This document shows, in pieces, positions 49,431 to 62,500 of a stretch of DNA of 64,000 nt; the stretch's first letter is position 1, and every line of letters begins with the position of its first letter. This DNA comes from Atherix ibis (lineage: Eukaryota; Arthropoda; Insecta; Diptera; Athericidae). The notes below the pieces were generated by a model. It had not been told where the DNA came from, made no database searches, and saw only the letters and a list, made by a program, of their open reading frames with translations. The stretch is from NCBI GenBank assembly GCA_958298945.1, contig OY282609.1, forward strand, positions 40,128,954 through 40,192,953, in the 5' to 3' direction. Made by a program: the position numbers and the translations under genes.

Positions 49431-50689
49431 GTTCAGTAGAAATTTTCAGCAGAAATTTTCAGTAGAAATGTTCACTAGAAATTTTCAGTAGAAATTTTCT
49501 GTAGAAATTTTTACTACAAATTTTCAGTAGAAACTGTCAGTAGAAATTTTCAGAGAAATTTTCAGTAGAAATTTACAGAGAAATTTTCAGTAGAAATTTT
49601 CAGTGGAAATTTTTAGTAGAAATTTTCAGTAGAAATTTTCAGTAGAAATGTTCAGTAGAAATTTTCAGTAGAAATTTTTAGTAGAAATTTTTAGTAGAAA
49701 TTTTCAGTAGAAATTTTCAGTAGAAATGTTCAGTAGAAATTTTCAGTAGAAATTTTCAGTAGAAATTTTCAGTAGCAATTTTTAGTAGAAAAATTCAGTA
49801 GAAATTTTCAGTAGAAATTTTCAGTAGAAATTTTTAGTAGAAAAATTCAGTAGAAATTTTCAGTAGAAATTTTCTGTAGAAATTTCCTGTAGAAATTATT
49901 GTAGAAATATTCGGTAGAAATTTTCAGTAGAAATTTTCTGTAGAAATTTTCTGTAGAAATTTTCTGTAAAAATTTTCAGCAGAAATAGTTAGTAGACATT
50001 TTCAGTAGAAATTTTCTGTAGCAATTTTCAGTAGAAATTTTCAGTTGAAAATTTCAGTAGAAATTTTCAGTAGAAATTGTCAGTAGAAATTTACAGTAGA
50101 TATTTTTAGTAGAAATTTTCAGTAGAAATTTTTAGTACAAATTTTCTGTAGAAATTATTGTAGAAATATTCGGTAGAAATTTTCAGTAGAAATTTTCTGT
50201 AGAAATTTTCTGTAAAAATTTTCAGCAGAAATAGTTAGTAGACATTTTCAGTAGAAATTTTCTGTAGCAATTTTCAGTAGAAATTTTCAGTTGAAAATTT
50301 CAGTAGAAATTTTCAGTAGAAATTGTCAGTAGAAATTTACAGTAGATATTTTTAGTAGAAAATTTCAGTAGAAATTTTCAGTAGAAATTTTCAATAGAAA
50401 TTTTCATTAGAAATTTTAGCAGAAATTTTCAGGGTAAAAATTTTCAGTAGAAATTTTCAGTAGAAATTTTCAGAGAAATTTTTAGTAGAAATTGTCAGTA
50501 AAAGTTTACAGTAGACATTTTTAGTAGAAATTTTTAGTAGGAAAGTTGAGTAGAGGTTTCCAGTAGAAATTTCGGTAGAAATTTTCAGTAGAAATTATCA
50601 ATAAAAAATTTCATTAGAAATTTTTAGTAGAAAATTTCAGTAGAAATGTTCAGTAGAAATATTCAGCAAAAAATTCCAGTACAAATTTT
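49431..50689. repeat. Linker satellite with 259/246-bp tandem pair
   Basis: This stretch is satellite only. Two neighbouring copies of a group that begins with ATTATTGTAGAAATATTCGG lie at 49,895 and 50,154 (offset 259 bp). The offset falls to 246 bp by the GATATTTTTAG monomer (50,098 and 50,344), because the first copy has three CTGTAG monomers in a row and the second has two, a single in-register 13-bp difference. The 15-mer CAGGGTAAAAATTTT appears here for the first time (GGG at 50,432) and recurs only to the right. Confidence 0.88.
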
Positions 50690-53600
50690 CGTTAGAAATT
50701 TTTAGTAGAAATTTTCAGTAGAAATTTTCAGTAGAAATTTTCAGTAGAAATTTTCAGTAGAAACTTTCAGTAGAAATTTTCAGAAGAAAATTTTAGTAGA
50801 AAAATTCAGTAGAAATTTTCAGTAGAAATTTTCTGTAGAAATTATATGTAGAAATTTTCAGTAGAAATTTTCAGTAGAAAATGTCAGTAGAAATATTCAG
50901 TAGAAATTTTCTGTAGAAATTTTTACTATAAATTTTCAGTAGAAACTGTCAGTAGAAATTTTCAGAGAAATTTTCAGTAGAAATTTACAGAGAAATTTTC
51001 TATAGAAATTTTCAGTAAACATTTTTGGTACAAATTTTTAGTACAAATTTGCAGTAGAAATTTTCAGTAGAAACTGTAAGTAGACATTTTCAGTAAAAAT
51101 TTACAATAGGAATTTTGAGTAAAAATTTTCAGCTGATATGTTTAGTAGAAAGGTTAAGTAGAAATTTTTATTAGGAATTTTCAGTAGAAATCTTAAGAAG
51201 AAATTTTCAGTAGAAATTTTCAGTAAAAATTTTCAGTAGAAATTTTCAGTGGAAATTTTTAGTAGAAATTTTCAGCAGAAATGTTCAATAGAAATATTCA
51301 GCAGAAATTTTCAGTAGAAATTGTCGATAGAAATTTTTAGTAGAAATTTTCTTTAGTAGTTTTCTGTAGAAACTTTCTGTAAAAATTTTCAGTAGAAATA
51401 GTTAGTAGAAATTTTCAGTAGAAATTTTCAGTAGAAATTTTCAGTAGAAATTTTCAGTAGAAATTTTCAGTAGAAATTTTCAGTAGAAAATGTCAGTAGG
51501 AATTTTCAGTAGAAAATGTCAGTAGAAATTTTCAGTAGTAATTTTCAGTAGAAATTTTCAGGAGAAATGTTCAATAGAAATTTCAGTAGAAATTTTCCGT
51601 AGAAATTTTCAGTCGAAATTATCAGGAAATTTTCAGTAGAAATTTTACATTAGAAATTTTCAGAAAAATTTTCAGTAAAAATTTTCAGTGGAAATTTTTA
51701 GTAGAAATTTTCAGTCGAAATTATCAGGAAATTTTCAGTAGAAATTTTACATTAGAAATTTTCAGAGAAATTTTCAGTAAAAATTTTCAGTGGAAATTTT
51801 TAGTAGAAATTTTCAGTAGAAATTTTCAGTAGAAATTTTCAGTAGAAATTTTCAGTAGAAATTTTCAGTAGAAATTTTCAGTAGAAATTTTCAGTAGAAA
51901 TTTTCAGTAGAAATTTTCAGAAGAAAATTTTAGTAGAAAAATTCAGTAGAAATTTTCAGTAGAAATTTTCTGTAGAAATTATATGTAGAAATTATATGTA
52001 GAAATTATATGTAGAAATTTTCAGTAGAAATTTTCAGTAGAAAATGTCAGTAGAAATATTCAGTAGAAATTTTCTGTAGAAATTTTTACTACAAATTTTC
52101 AGTAGAAACTCTCAGTAGAAATTTTCAGAGAAATTTTCAGTAGAAATTTACAGAGAAATTTTCAGTAGAAATTTTCAGTGGAAATTTTTAGTAGAAATTT
52201 TCAGTAGAAATTTTCAGTAGAAATGTTCAGTAGAAATTTTCAGTAGAAATTTTTAGTAGAAATTTTTAGTAGAAATTTTCAGTAGAAATTTTCAGTAGAA
52301 ATTTTCAGTAGAAATTTTCAGTAGAAATGTTCAGTAGAAATTTTCAGTAGAAATTTTCAGAAGAAAATTTTAGTAGAAAAATTCAGTAGAAATTTTCAGT
52401 AGAAATTTTTAGTAGAAATTTTCAGTAGAAATTTTCAGTAGAAATTTTCAGTAGAAATTTTCAGTAGAAATTTTCAGTAGAAATTTTCAGTAGAAATTTT
52501 CAGTAGAAATTTTCAGTAGAAATTTTCAGTAGAAATTTTCAGTAGAAATTTTCAGAAGACAATTTTAGTAGAAAAATTCAGTAGAAATTTTCAGTAGCAA
52601 TTTTCTGTAGAAATTATATGTAGAAATTATATGTAGAAATTATATGTAGAAATTTTCAGTAGAAATTTTTACTACAAATTTTCAGTAGAAACTCTCAGTA
52701 GAAATTTTCAGAGAAATTTTCAGTGGAAATTTACAGAGAAATTTTCAGTAGAAATTTTCAGTGGAAATTTTTAGTAGAAATTTTCAGTAGAAATTTTCAG
52801 TAGAAATGTTCAGTAGAAATTTTCAGTAGAAATTTTTAGTAGAAATTTTTAGTAGAAATTTTCAGTAGAAATTTTCAGTAGAAATTTTCAGTAGAAATTT
52901 TCAGTAGAAATTTTCAGTAGAAATGTTCAGTAGAAATTTTCAGTAGAAATTTTCAGTAGTAATTTTCAGTAGAAATTTTTAGTAGAAAAATTCAGTAGAA
53001 ATTTTCAGTAGAAATTTTCAGTAGAAATTTTTAGTAGAAAAATTCAGTAGAAATTTTCAATAGAAATTTTCTGTAGAAATTTTCTGTAGAAATTTTCTGT
53101 AGAAATTTTCAGTAGAATTTATCTGTAGAAATTTTCAGTAGAAATTTTCAGTAGAAAATGTTAGTAGAAATTTTCAGTAGAAATTTACAGTAGACATTTT
53201 TAGTAGAAATTTTTAGTAGTAAAGTTGAGTAGAAGTTTCCAGTGGAAATTTCAGTAGAAATATTCAGCAAAAAATTCCAGTAGAAATTTTCGGTAGAAAT
53301 TTTTAGTAGAAATTTTCAGTAGAAATTTTCAGTAGAAATTTTCAGTAGAAATTTTTAGTAGAAATTATCAGTAGAAATTTTCAGTAGAAATTTTCAGTAG
53401 AAATTTTCTGTAGAAATTATATGTAGAAATTATATGTAGAAATTTTCAGTCGAAATTTTCAGTAGAAAATGTCAGTAGAAATATTCAGTAGAAATTTTCT
53501 GTAGAAATTTTTACTACAAATTTTCAGTAGAAACTGTCAGTAGAAATTTTCAGAGAAATTTTCAGTTGAAATTTACAGAGAAATTTTCAGTAGAAATTTT

Positions 53601-55013
53601 CAGTGGAAATTTTTAGTAGAAATTTTCAGTAGAAATTTTCAGTAGAAATGTTCAGTAGAAATTTTCAGTGGAAATTTTTAGTAGAAATTTTTAGTAGAAA
53701 TTTTCAGTAGAAATTTTCAGTAGAAATTTTCAGCAGAAATTTTCAGTAGAAATGTTCACTAGAAATTTTCAGTAGAAATTTTCTGTAGAAATTTTTACTA
53801 CAAATTTTCAGTAGAAACTGTCAGTAGAAATTTTCAGAGAAATTTTCAGTACAAATTTACAGAGAAATTTTCAGTAGAAATTTTCAGTGGAAATTTTTAG
53901 TAGAAATTTTCAGTAGAAATTTTCAGTAGAAATTTTTAGTAGAAATTTTCAGTAGAAATTTTTAGTAGAAATTTTCAGTAGAAATTTTTAGTAGACATTT
54001 TTAGTAGAAATTTTCAGTAGAAATTTTCAGTAGAAATGTTCAGTAGAAATTTTCAGTAGAAATTTTCAGTAGAAATTTTCAGTAGAAATTTTTAGTAGAA
54101 AAATTCAGTAGAAATTTTCAGTAGAAATTTTCAGTAGAAATTTTCAGTAGAAATTTTTAGTAGAAAAATTCTGTAGAAATTTTCAGTAGAAATTTTCTGT
54201 AGAATTTATCTGTAGAAATTTTCAGTAGAAATTTTCAGTAGAAAATATTAGTAGAAATTTTCAGTAGAAATTTACAGTAGACATTTTTAGTAGAAATTTT
54301 TAGTAGTAAAGTTGAGTAGAAGTTTCCAGTGGAAATTTCAGTAGAAATGTTCAGTAGAAATTATCAATAAAAAATTTCATTAGAAATTTTTAGTAGAAAT
54401 TTTCAGTAGAAATGTTCAGTAGAAATATTCAGCAGAAATTTTCAGTAGAAATTTTCGGTAGGAATTTTTAGTAGAAATTTTCAGTAGAAATTTTTAGTAC
54501 AAATTTTCAGTAGAAATTATTGTAGAAATATTCGGTAGAAATTTTCAGTAGAAATTTTCTGTAGAAATTTTCTGTAAAAATTTTCAGCAGAAATAGTTAG
54601 TAGACATTTTCAGTAGAAATTTTCTGTAGCAATTTTCAGTAGAAATTTTCAGTTGAAAATTTCAGTAGAAATTTTCAGTAGAAATTGTCAGTAGAAATTT
54701 ACAGTAGATATTTTTAGTAGAAATTTTCAATAGAAATTTTCATTAGAAATTTTTAGCAGAAATTTTCAGGGTAAAAATTTTCAGTAGAAATTTTCAGAGA
54801 AATTTTTAGTAGAAATTTTCAGTAGAAATTTACAGTAGACATTTTTAGTAGAAATTTTTAGTAGGAAAGTTGAGTAGAGGTTTCCAGTAGAAATTTCGGT
54901 AGAAATTTTCAGTAGAAATTATCAATAAAAAATTTCATTAGAAATTTTTAGTAGAAAATTTCAGTAGAAATGTTCAGTAGAAATATTCAGCAAAAAATTC
55001 CAGTACAAATTTT
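50690..55013. repeat. 4.3-4.6-kb higher-order unit, member 2
   Basis: I set unit edges at the rare monomer TTTTCGTTAG, found at 46,290, 50,690, 55,014, 59,573 and 63,874 (also once at 39,243). The spacings are 4,400, 4,324, 4,559 and 4,301 bp. This member contains the ACTGTAAG - CAGCTGATATG - TTAGTAGTTTTC series (51,070-51,380), eight perfect monomers at 51,814-51,917, several doubled or tripled ATTATATGTAG markers, and from 53.1 kb the GTTGAGTAGAAGTTTCC block (53,224). That block pairs with 57,744 at an offset of 4,520 bp. Confidence 0.88.
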
Positions 55014-58000
55014 CGTTAGAAATTTTTAGTAGAAATTTTCAGTAGAAATTTTCAGTAGAAATTTTCAGTAGAAATTTTCAGTAGAAACTTTCAGTAGAAA
55101 TTTTCAGAAGAAAATTTTAGTAGAAAAATTCAGTAGAAATTTTCAGTTGAAATTTTCTGTAGAAATTATATGTAGAAATTTTCAGTAGAAATTTTCAGTA
55201 GAAAATGTCAGTAGAAATATTCAGTAGAAATTTTCTGTAGAAATTTTTACTATAAATTTTCAGTAGAAACTGTCAGTAGAAATTTTCAGAGAAATTTTCA
55301 GTAGAAATTTACAGAGAAATTTTCTATAGAAATTTTCAGTAAGCATTTTTGGTACAAATTTTTAGTACAAATTTGCAGTAGAAATTTTCAGTAGAAACTG
55401 TAAGTAGACATTTTCAGTAAAAATTTACAATAGGAATTTTGAGTAAAAATTTTCAGCTGATATGTTTAGTAGAAAGGTTAAGTAGAAATTTTTATTAGGA
55501 ATTTTCAGTAGAAATATTAAGAAGAAATTTTCAGTAGAAATTTTCAGTAAAAATTTTCAGTAGAAATTTTCAGTGGAAATTTTTAGTAGAAATATTCAGC
55601 AGAAATTTTCAGTAGAAATTGTCGATAGAAATTTTTAGTAGAAATTTTCTTTAGTAGTTTTCTGTAGAAACTTTCTGTAAAAATTTTCAGTAGAAATAGT
55701 TAGTAGAAATTTTCAGTAGAAATTTTCAGTGGACATTTTCTGTAGAAATTTTCAGTAGAAAATGTCAGTAGGAATTTTCAGTAGAAAATGTCAGTAGAAA
55801 TTTTCAGTAGTAATTTTCAGTAGAAATTTTCAGGAGAAATTTTCAATAGAAATTTCAGTACAAATTTTCAGTAGAAACTGTCAGTAGAAATTTTCAGAGA
55901 AATTTTCAGTAGAAATTTTCAGAGAAATTTTCAGTAGAAATTTTCAGTGGAAATTTTTAGTAGAAATTTTCAGTAGAAATTTTCAGTAGAAATTTTTAGT
56001 AGAAATTTTCAGTAGAAATTTTTAGTAGAAATTTTTAGTAGAAATTTTCAGTAGAAATTTTCAGTAGAAATGTTCAGTAGAAATTTTCAGTAGAAATTTT
56101 CAGTAGAAATTTTCAGTAGAAATTTTTAGTAGAAAAATTCAGTAGAAATTTTCAGTAGAAATTTTCAGTAGAAATTTTTAGTAGAAAAATTCAGTAGAAA
56201 TTTTCAGTAGAAATTTTCTGTAGAAATTTCCTGTAGAAATTTTCAGTAGAATTTATCTGTAGAAATTTTCAGTAGAAATTTTCAGTAGAAAATATTAGTA
56301 GAAATTTTTAGCAGAAATTTACAGTAGACATTTTTAGTAGAAATTTTTAGTAGTAAAGTTGAGTAGAAGTTTCCAGTGGAAATTTCAGTAGAAATTTTCA
56401 GTAGAAATTATCAATAAAAAATTTCTTTAGAAATTTTTAGTAGAAATTTTCAGTAGAAATGTTCAGTAGAAATATTCAGCAGAAATTTTCAGTAGAAATT
56501 TTCGGTAGGAATTTTTAGTAGAAATTTTCAGTAGAAATTTTTAGTACAAAATTTCAGTAGAAATTATTGTAGAAATATTCGGTAGAAATTTTCAGTAGAA
56601 ATTTTCTGTAGAAATTTTCTGTAAAAATTTTCAGCAGAAATAGTTAGTAGACATTTTCAGTAGAAATTTTCTGTAGCAATTTTCAGTAGAAATTTTCAGT
56701 TGAAAATTTCAGTAGAAATTTTCAGTAGAAATTGTCAGTAGAAATTTACAGTAGATATTTTTAGTAGAAAATTTCAGTAGAAATTTTCAGTAGAAATTTT
56801 CAATAGAAATTTTGATTAGAAATTTTTAGCAGAAATTTTCAGGGTAAAAATTTTCAGTAGAAATTTTCAGTAAAAATTTTCAGAGAAATTTTTAGTAGAA
56901 ATTTTCAGAAGAAATTTACAGTAGACATTTTTAGTAGAAATTTTCAGGGTAAAAATTTTCTGTAGAAATTTTCATTAGAAATTTTCAGAGAAATTTTCAG
57001 TAGACATTTTCAGTGGAAATTTTTAGTAGAAATGTTCAGTAGCAATTTTCAGTAGAAATTTTCAGTAGAAATTTTCAGTAGAAATATTTAGCAGAAATTT
57101 TCAGTAGAAATTTTCAGTAGAAATTTTCAATAGATATTTTCAGCAGAAATTTTTAGTAGAAATTTTCAGTAGAAAATTTTCAGAGAAATTTTCAGTAGAC
57201 ATTTTCATTAGAAAATTTCAGAGAAATTTTCAGTAGAAATTTTCAGTGGAAATTTTTAGTAGAAATGTTCAGTAACAAAAAGTAAAAATTTTCAGTTGAT
57301 ATGTTTAGTAGAAAATTTCTGTAGAAATTTTCATTAGGAATTTTCAGTCCAAATTTTTAGTAGAAATCTTAAGTAGAAATTTGCAGTAGAAATTTCCAGT
57401 AAAAACCTTCAGTAGAACTTTTCGGTAGAAATTTTCAGTAGAAATTTTCAGTGGAAATTTTCAGTAGAAATGTTCAGTGGAAATTTTCAGTAGAAATTTT
57501 TAGTGGAAATTTTTAGTAGATATTTTCAGTAGAACTTTTCAGTAGAAATTTTCAGAGAAATTTTCTGTACAAATTTTCATTAGACATTTTCAGTGGAAAT
57601 TTTCTGTAGAAATTTTCTGTAGAAATTTTCAGTAGAATTTATCTGTAGAAATTTTCAGTAGAAATTTTCAGTAGAAAATGTTAGTAGAAATTTTCAGTAG
57701 AAATTTACAGTAGACATTTTTAGTAGAAATTTTTAGTAGTAAAGTTGAGTAGAAGTTTCCAGTGGAAATTTCAGTAGAAATATTCAGCAAAAAATTCCAG
57801 TAGAAATTTTCGGTAGAAATTTTTAGTAGAAATTTTCAGTAGAAATTTTCAGTAGAAATTTTCAGTAGAAATTTTTAGTAGAAATTATCAGTAGAAATTT
57901 TCAGTAGAAATTTTCAGTAGAAATTTTCTGTAGAAATTATATGTAGAAATTATATGTAGAAATTTTCAGTAGAAATTTTCAGTAGAAAATGTCAGTAGAA

Positions 58001-58390
58001 ATATTCAGTAGAAATTTTCTGTAGAAATTTTTACTACAAATTTTCAGTAGAAACTGTCAGTAGAAATTTTCAGAGAAATTTTCAGTTGAAATTTACAGAG
58101 AAATTTTCAGTAGAAATTTTCAGTGGAAATTTTTAGTAGAAATTTTCAGTAGAAATTTTCAGTAGAAATGTTCAGTAGAAATTTTCAGTAGAAATTTTCA
58201 GTAGAAATTTTCAGTAGAAATTTTTAGTAGAAAAATTCAGTAGAAATTTTCAGTAGAAATTTTCAGTAGAAATTTTTAGTAGAAAAATTCTGTAGAAATT
58301 TTCAGTAGAAATTTTCTGTAGAATTTATCTGTAGAAATTTTCAGTAGAAATTTTCAGTAGAAAATATTAGTAGAAATTTTCAGTAGAAAT

Positions 58391-58830
58391 TTACAGTAGA
58401 CATTTTTAGTAGAAATTTTTAGTAGTAAAGTTGAGTAGAAGTTTCCAGTGGAAATTTCAGTAGAAATGTTCAGTAGAAATTATCAATAAAAAATTTCATT
58501 AGAAATTTTTAGTAGAAATTTTCAGTAGAAATGTTCAGTAGAAATATTCAGCAGAAATTTTCAGTAGAAATTTTCGGTAGGAATTTTTAGTAGAAATTTT
58601 CAGTAGAAATTTTTAGTACAAATTTTCAGTAGAAATTATTGTAGAAATATTCGGTATAAATTTTCAGTAGAAATTTTCTGTAGAAATTTTCTGTAAAAAT
58701 TTTCAGCAGAAATAGTTAGTAGACATTTTCAGTAGAAATTTTCTGTAGCAATTTTCAGTAGAAATTTTCAGTTGAAAATTTCAGTAGAAATTTTCAGTAG
58801 AAATTGTCAGTAGAAATTTACAGTAGATAT
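58391..58830. repeat. 440-bp inner tandem duplication, copy 1
   Basis: This runs from TTACAGTAGACATTTTTAG to TTACAGTAGATATTT. GTTGAG lies at 58,430 here and at 58,870 in the next copy. The only difference I saw between the two copies is TTCGGTATAAA near 58,653 against TTCGGTAGAAA near 59,093. The junction near 58,827 reads AGATATTTACAGTAGAC, whereas other copies read AGATATTTTTAGTAG, which marks the exchange point. Other members of the higher-order unit have this block once, so the duplication is recent. Confidence 0.93.
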
Positions 58831-59270
58831 TTACAGTAGACATTTTTAGTAGAAATTTTTAGTAGTAAAGTTGAGTAGAAGTTTCCAGTGGAAATTTCAG
58901 TAGAAATGTTCAGTAGAAATTATCAATAAAAAATTTCATTAGAAATTTTTAGTAGAAATTTTCAGTAGAAATGTTCAGTAGAAATATTCAGCAGAAATTT
59001 TCAGTAGAAATTTTCGGTAGGAATTTTTAGTAGAAATTTTCAGTAGAAATTTTTAGTACAAATTTTCAGTAGAAATTATTGTAGAAATATTCGGTAGAAA
59101 TTTTCAGTAGAAATTTTCTGTAGAAATTTTCTGTAAAAATTTTCAGCAGAAATAGTTAGTAGACATTTTCAGTAGAAATTTTCTGTAGCAATTTTCAGTA
59201 GAAATTTTCAGTTGAAAATTTCAGTAGAAATTTTCAGTAGAAATTGTCAGTAGAAATTTACAGTAGATAT
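58831..59270. repeat. 440-bp inner tandem duplication, copy 2
   Basis: This is the second copy, identical to 58,391-58,830 by eye apart from one base. It continues at 59,271 into TTTTAGTAGAAATTTTCAATAG, the order seen at about 54,713 and 63,570, so its right side is the ancestral junction and its left side is the new one. Confidence 0.93.
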
Positions 59271-59572
59271 TTTTAGTAGAAATTTTCAATAGAAATTTTC
59301 ATTAGAAATTTTTAGCAGAAATTTTCAGGGTAAAAATTTTCAGTAGAAATTTTCAGAGAAATTTTTAGTAGAAATTTTCAGTAGAAATTTACAGTAGACA
59401 TTTTTAGTAGAAATTTTTAGTAGGAAAGTTGAGTAGAGGTTTCCAGTAGAAATTTCGGTAGAAATTTTCAGTAGAAATTATCAATAAAAAATTTCATTAG
59501 AAATTTTTAGTAGAAAATTTCAGTAGAAATGTTCAGTAGAAATATTCAGCAAAAAATTCCAGTACAAATTTT

Positions 59573-62500
59573 CGTTAGAAATTTTTAGTAGAAATTTTCA
59601 GTAGAAATTTTCAGTAGAAATTTTCAGTAGAAATTTTCAGTAGAAACTTTCAGTAGAAATTTTCAGAAGAAAATTTTAGTAGAAAAATTCAGTAGAAATT
59701 TTCAGTTGAAATTTTCTGTAGAAATTATATGTAGAAATTTTCAGTAGAAATTTTCAGTAGAAAATGTCAGTAGAAATATTCAGTAGAAATTTTCTGTAGA
59801 AATTTTTACTATAAATTTTCAGTAGAAAGTGTCAGTAGAAATTTTCAGAGAAATTTTCAGTAGAAATTTACAGAGAAATTTTCTATAGAAATTTTCAGTA
59901 AGCATTTTTGGTACAAATTTTTAGTACAAATTTGCAGTAGAAATTTTCAGTAGAAACTGTAAGTAGACATTTTCAGTAAAAATTTACAATAGGAATTTTG
60001 AGTAAAAATTTTCAGCTGATATGTTTAGTAGAAAGGTTAAGTAGAAATTTTTATTAGGAATTTTCAGTAGAAATATTAAGAAGAAATTTTCAGTAGAAAT
60101 TTTCAGTAAAAATTTTCAGTAGAAATTTTCAGTGGAAATTTTTAGTAGAAATATTCAGCAGAAATTTTCAGTAGAAATTGTCGATAGAAATTTTTAGTAG
60201 AAATTTTCTTTAGTAGTTTTCTGTAGAAACTTTCTGTAAAAATTTTCAGTAGAAATAGTTAGTAGAAATTTTCAGTAGAAATTTTCAGTGGACATTTTCT
60301 GTAGAAATTTTCAGTAGAAAATGTCAGTAGGAATTTTCAGTAGAAAATGTCAGTAGAAATTTTCAGTAGTAATTTTCAGTAGAAATTTTCAGGAGAAATT
60401 TTCAATAGAAATTTCAGTACAAATTTTCAGTAGAAACTGTCAGTAGAAATTTTCAGAGAAATTTTCAGTAGAAATTTTCAGAGAAATTTTCAGTAGAAAT
60501 TTTCAGTGGAAATTTTTAGTAGAAATTTTCAGTAGAAATTTTCAGTAGAAATTTTCAGTAGAAATTTTCAGTAGAAATTTTTAGTAGAAATTTTCAGTAG
60601 AAATTTTTAGTAGAAATTTTTAGTAGAAATTTTCAGTAGAAATTTTCAGTAGAAATGTTCAGTAGAAATTTTCAGTAGAAATTTTCAGTAGAAATTTTCA
60701 GTAGAAATTTTTAGTAGAAAAATTCAGTAGAAATTTTCAGTAGAAATTTTCAGTAGAAATTTTTAGTAGAAAAATTCAGTAGAAATTTTCAGTAGAAATT
60801 TTCTGTAGAAATTTCCTGTAGAAATTTTCAGTAGAATTTATCTGTAGAAATTTTCAGTAGAAATTTTCAGTAGAAAATATTAGTAGAAATTTTTAGCAGA
60901 AATTTACAGTAGACATTTTTAGTAGAAATTTTTAGTAGTAAAGTTGAGTAGAAGTTTCCAGTGGAAATTTCAGTAGAAATTTTCAGTAGAAATTATCAAT
61001 AAAAAATTTCTTTAGAAATTTTTAGTAGAAATTTTCAGTAGAAATGTTCAGTAGAAATATTCAGCAGAAATTTTCAGTAGAAATTTTCGGTAGGAATTTT
61101 TAGTAGAAATTTTCAGTAGAAATTTTTAGTACAAAATTTCAGTAGAAATTATTGTAGAAATATTCGGTAGAAATTTTCAGTAGAAATTTTCTGTAGAAAT
61201 TTTCTGTAAAAATTTTCAGCAGAAATAGTTAGTAGACATTTTCAGTAGAAATTTTCTGTAGCAATTTTCAGTAGAAATTTTCAGTTGAAAATTTCAGTAG
61301 AAATTTTCAGTAGAAATTGTCAGTAGAAATTTACAGTAGATATTTTTAGTAGAAAATTTCAGTAGAAATTTTCAGTAGAAATTTTCAATAGAAATTTTGA
61401 TTAGAAATTTTTAGCAGAAATTTTCAGGGTAAAAATTTTCAGTAGAAATTTTCAGTAAAAATTTTCAGAGAAATTTTTAGTAGAAATTTTCAGAAGAAAT
61501 TTACAGTAGACATTTTTAGTAGAAATTTTCAGGGTAAAAATTTTCTGTAGAAATTTTCATTAGAAATTTTCAGAGAAATTTTCAGTAGACATTTTCAGTG
61601 GAAATTTTTAGTAGAAATGTTCAGTAGCAATTTTCAGTAGAAATTTTCAGTAGAAATTTTCAGTAGAAATATTTAGCAGAAATTTTCAGTAGAAATTTTC
61701 AGTAGAAATTTTCAATAGATATTTTCAGCAGAAATTTTTAGTAGAAATTTTCAGTAGAAAATTTTCAGAGAAATTTTCAGTAGACATTTTCATTAGAAAA
61801 TTTCAGAGAAATTTTCAGTAGAAATTTTCAGTGGAAATTTTTAGTAGAAATGTTCAGTAACAAAAAGTAAAAATTTTCAGTTGATATGTTTAGTAGAAAA
61901 TTTCTGTAGAAATTTTCATTAGGAATTTTCAGTCCAAATTTTTAGTAGAAATCTTAAGTAGAAATTTGCAGTAGAAATTTCCAGTAAAAACCTTCAGTAG
62001 AACTTTTCGGTAGAAATTTTCAGTAGAAATTTTCAGTGGAAATTTTCAGTAGAAATGTTCAGTGGAAATTTTCAGTAGAAATTTTTAGTGGAAATTTTTA
62101 GTAGATATTTTCAGTAGAACTTTTCAGTAGAAATTTTCAGAGAAATTTTCTGTACAAATTTTCATTAGACATTTTCAGTGGAAATTTTCTGTAGAAATTT
62201 TCTGTAGAAATTTTCAGTAGAATTTATCTGTAGAAATTTTCAGTAGAAATTTTCAGTAGAAAATGTTAGTAGAAATTTTCAGTAGAAATTTACAGTAGAC
62301 ATTTTTAGTAGAAATTTTTAGTAGTAAAGTTGAGTAGAAGTTTCCAGTGGAAATTTCAGTAGAAATATTCAGCAAAAAATTCCAGTAGAAATTTTCGGTA
62401 GAAATTTTTAGTAGAAATTTTCAGTAGAAATTTTCAGTAGAAATTTTCAGTAGAAATTTTTAGTAGAAATTATCAGTAGAAATTTTCAGTAGAAATTTTC

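Larger units (their letters stand above)
55014..59572. repeat. 4.3-4.6-kb higher-order unit, member 3
   Basis: From about 56.05 to 57.6 kb this member matches the next one at a constant offset of 4,585 bp (CAGGGTAAAA at 56,842 and 61,427; AACAAAAAG at 57,274 and 61,859), and I saw no mismatch in the stretches compared. Just before, the offset is 4,559 bp; the change is two extra canonical monomers in member 4. At 57.0-57.6 kb it carries an island of left-compartment-like variants (CATTAGGAATTTTCAG, ATCTTAAGTAG, TCAGTCCAAA, AAAAACCTTCAG). It also has a private 440-bp inner duplication. Confidence 0.9.
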
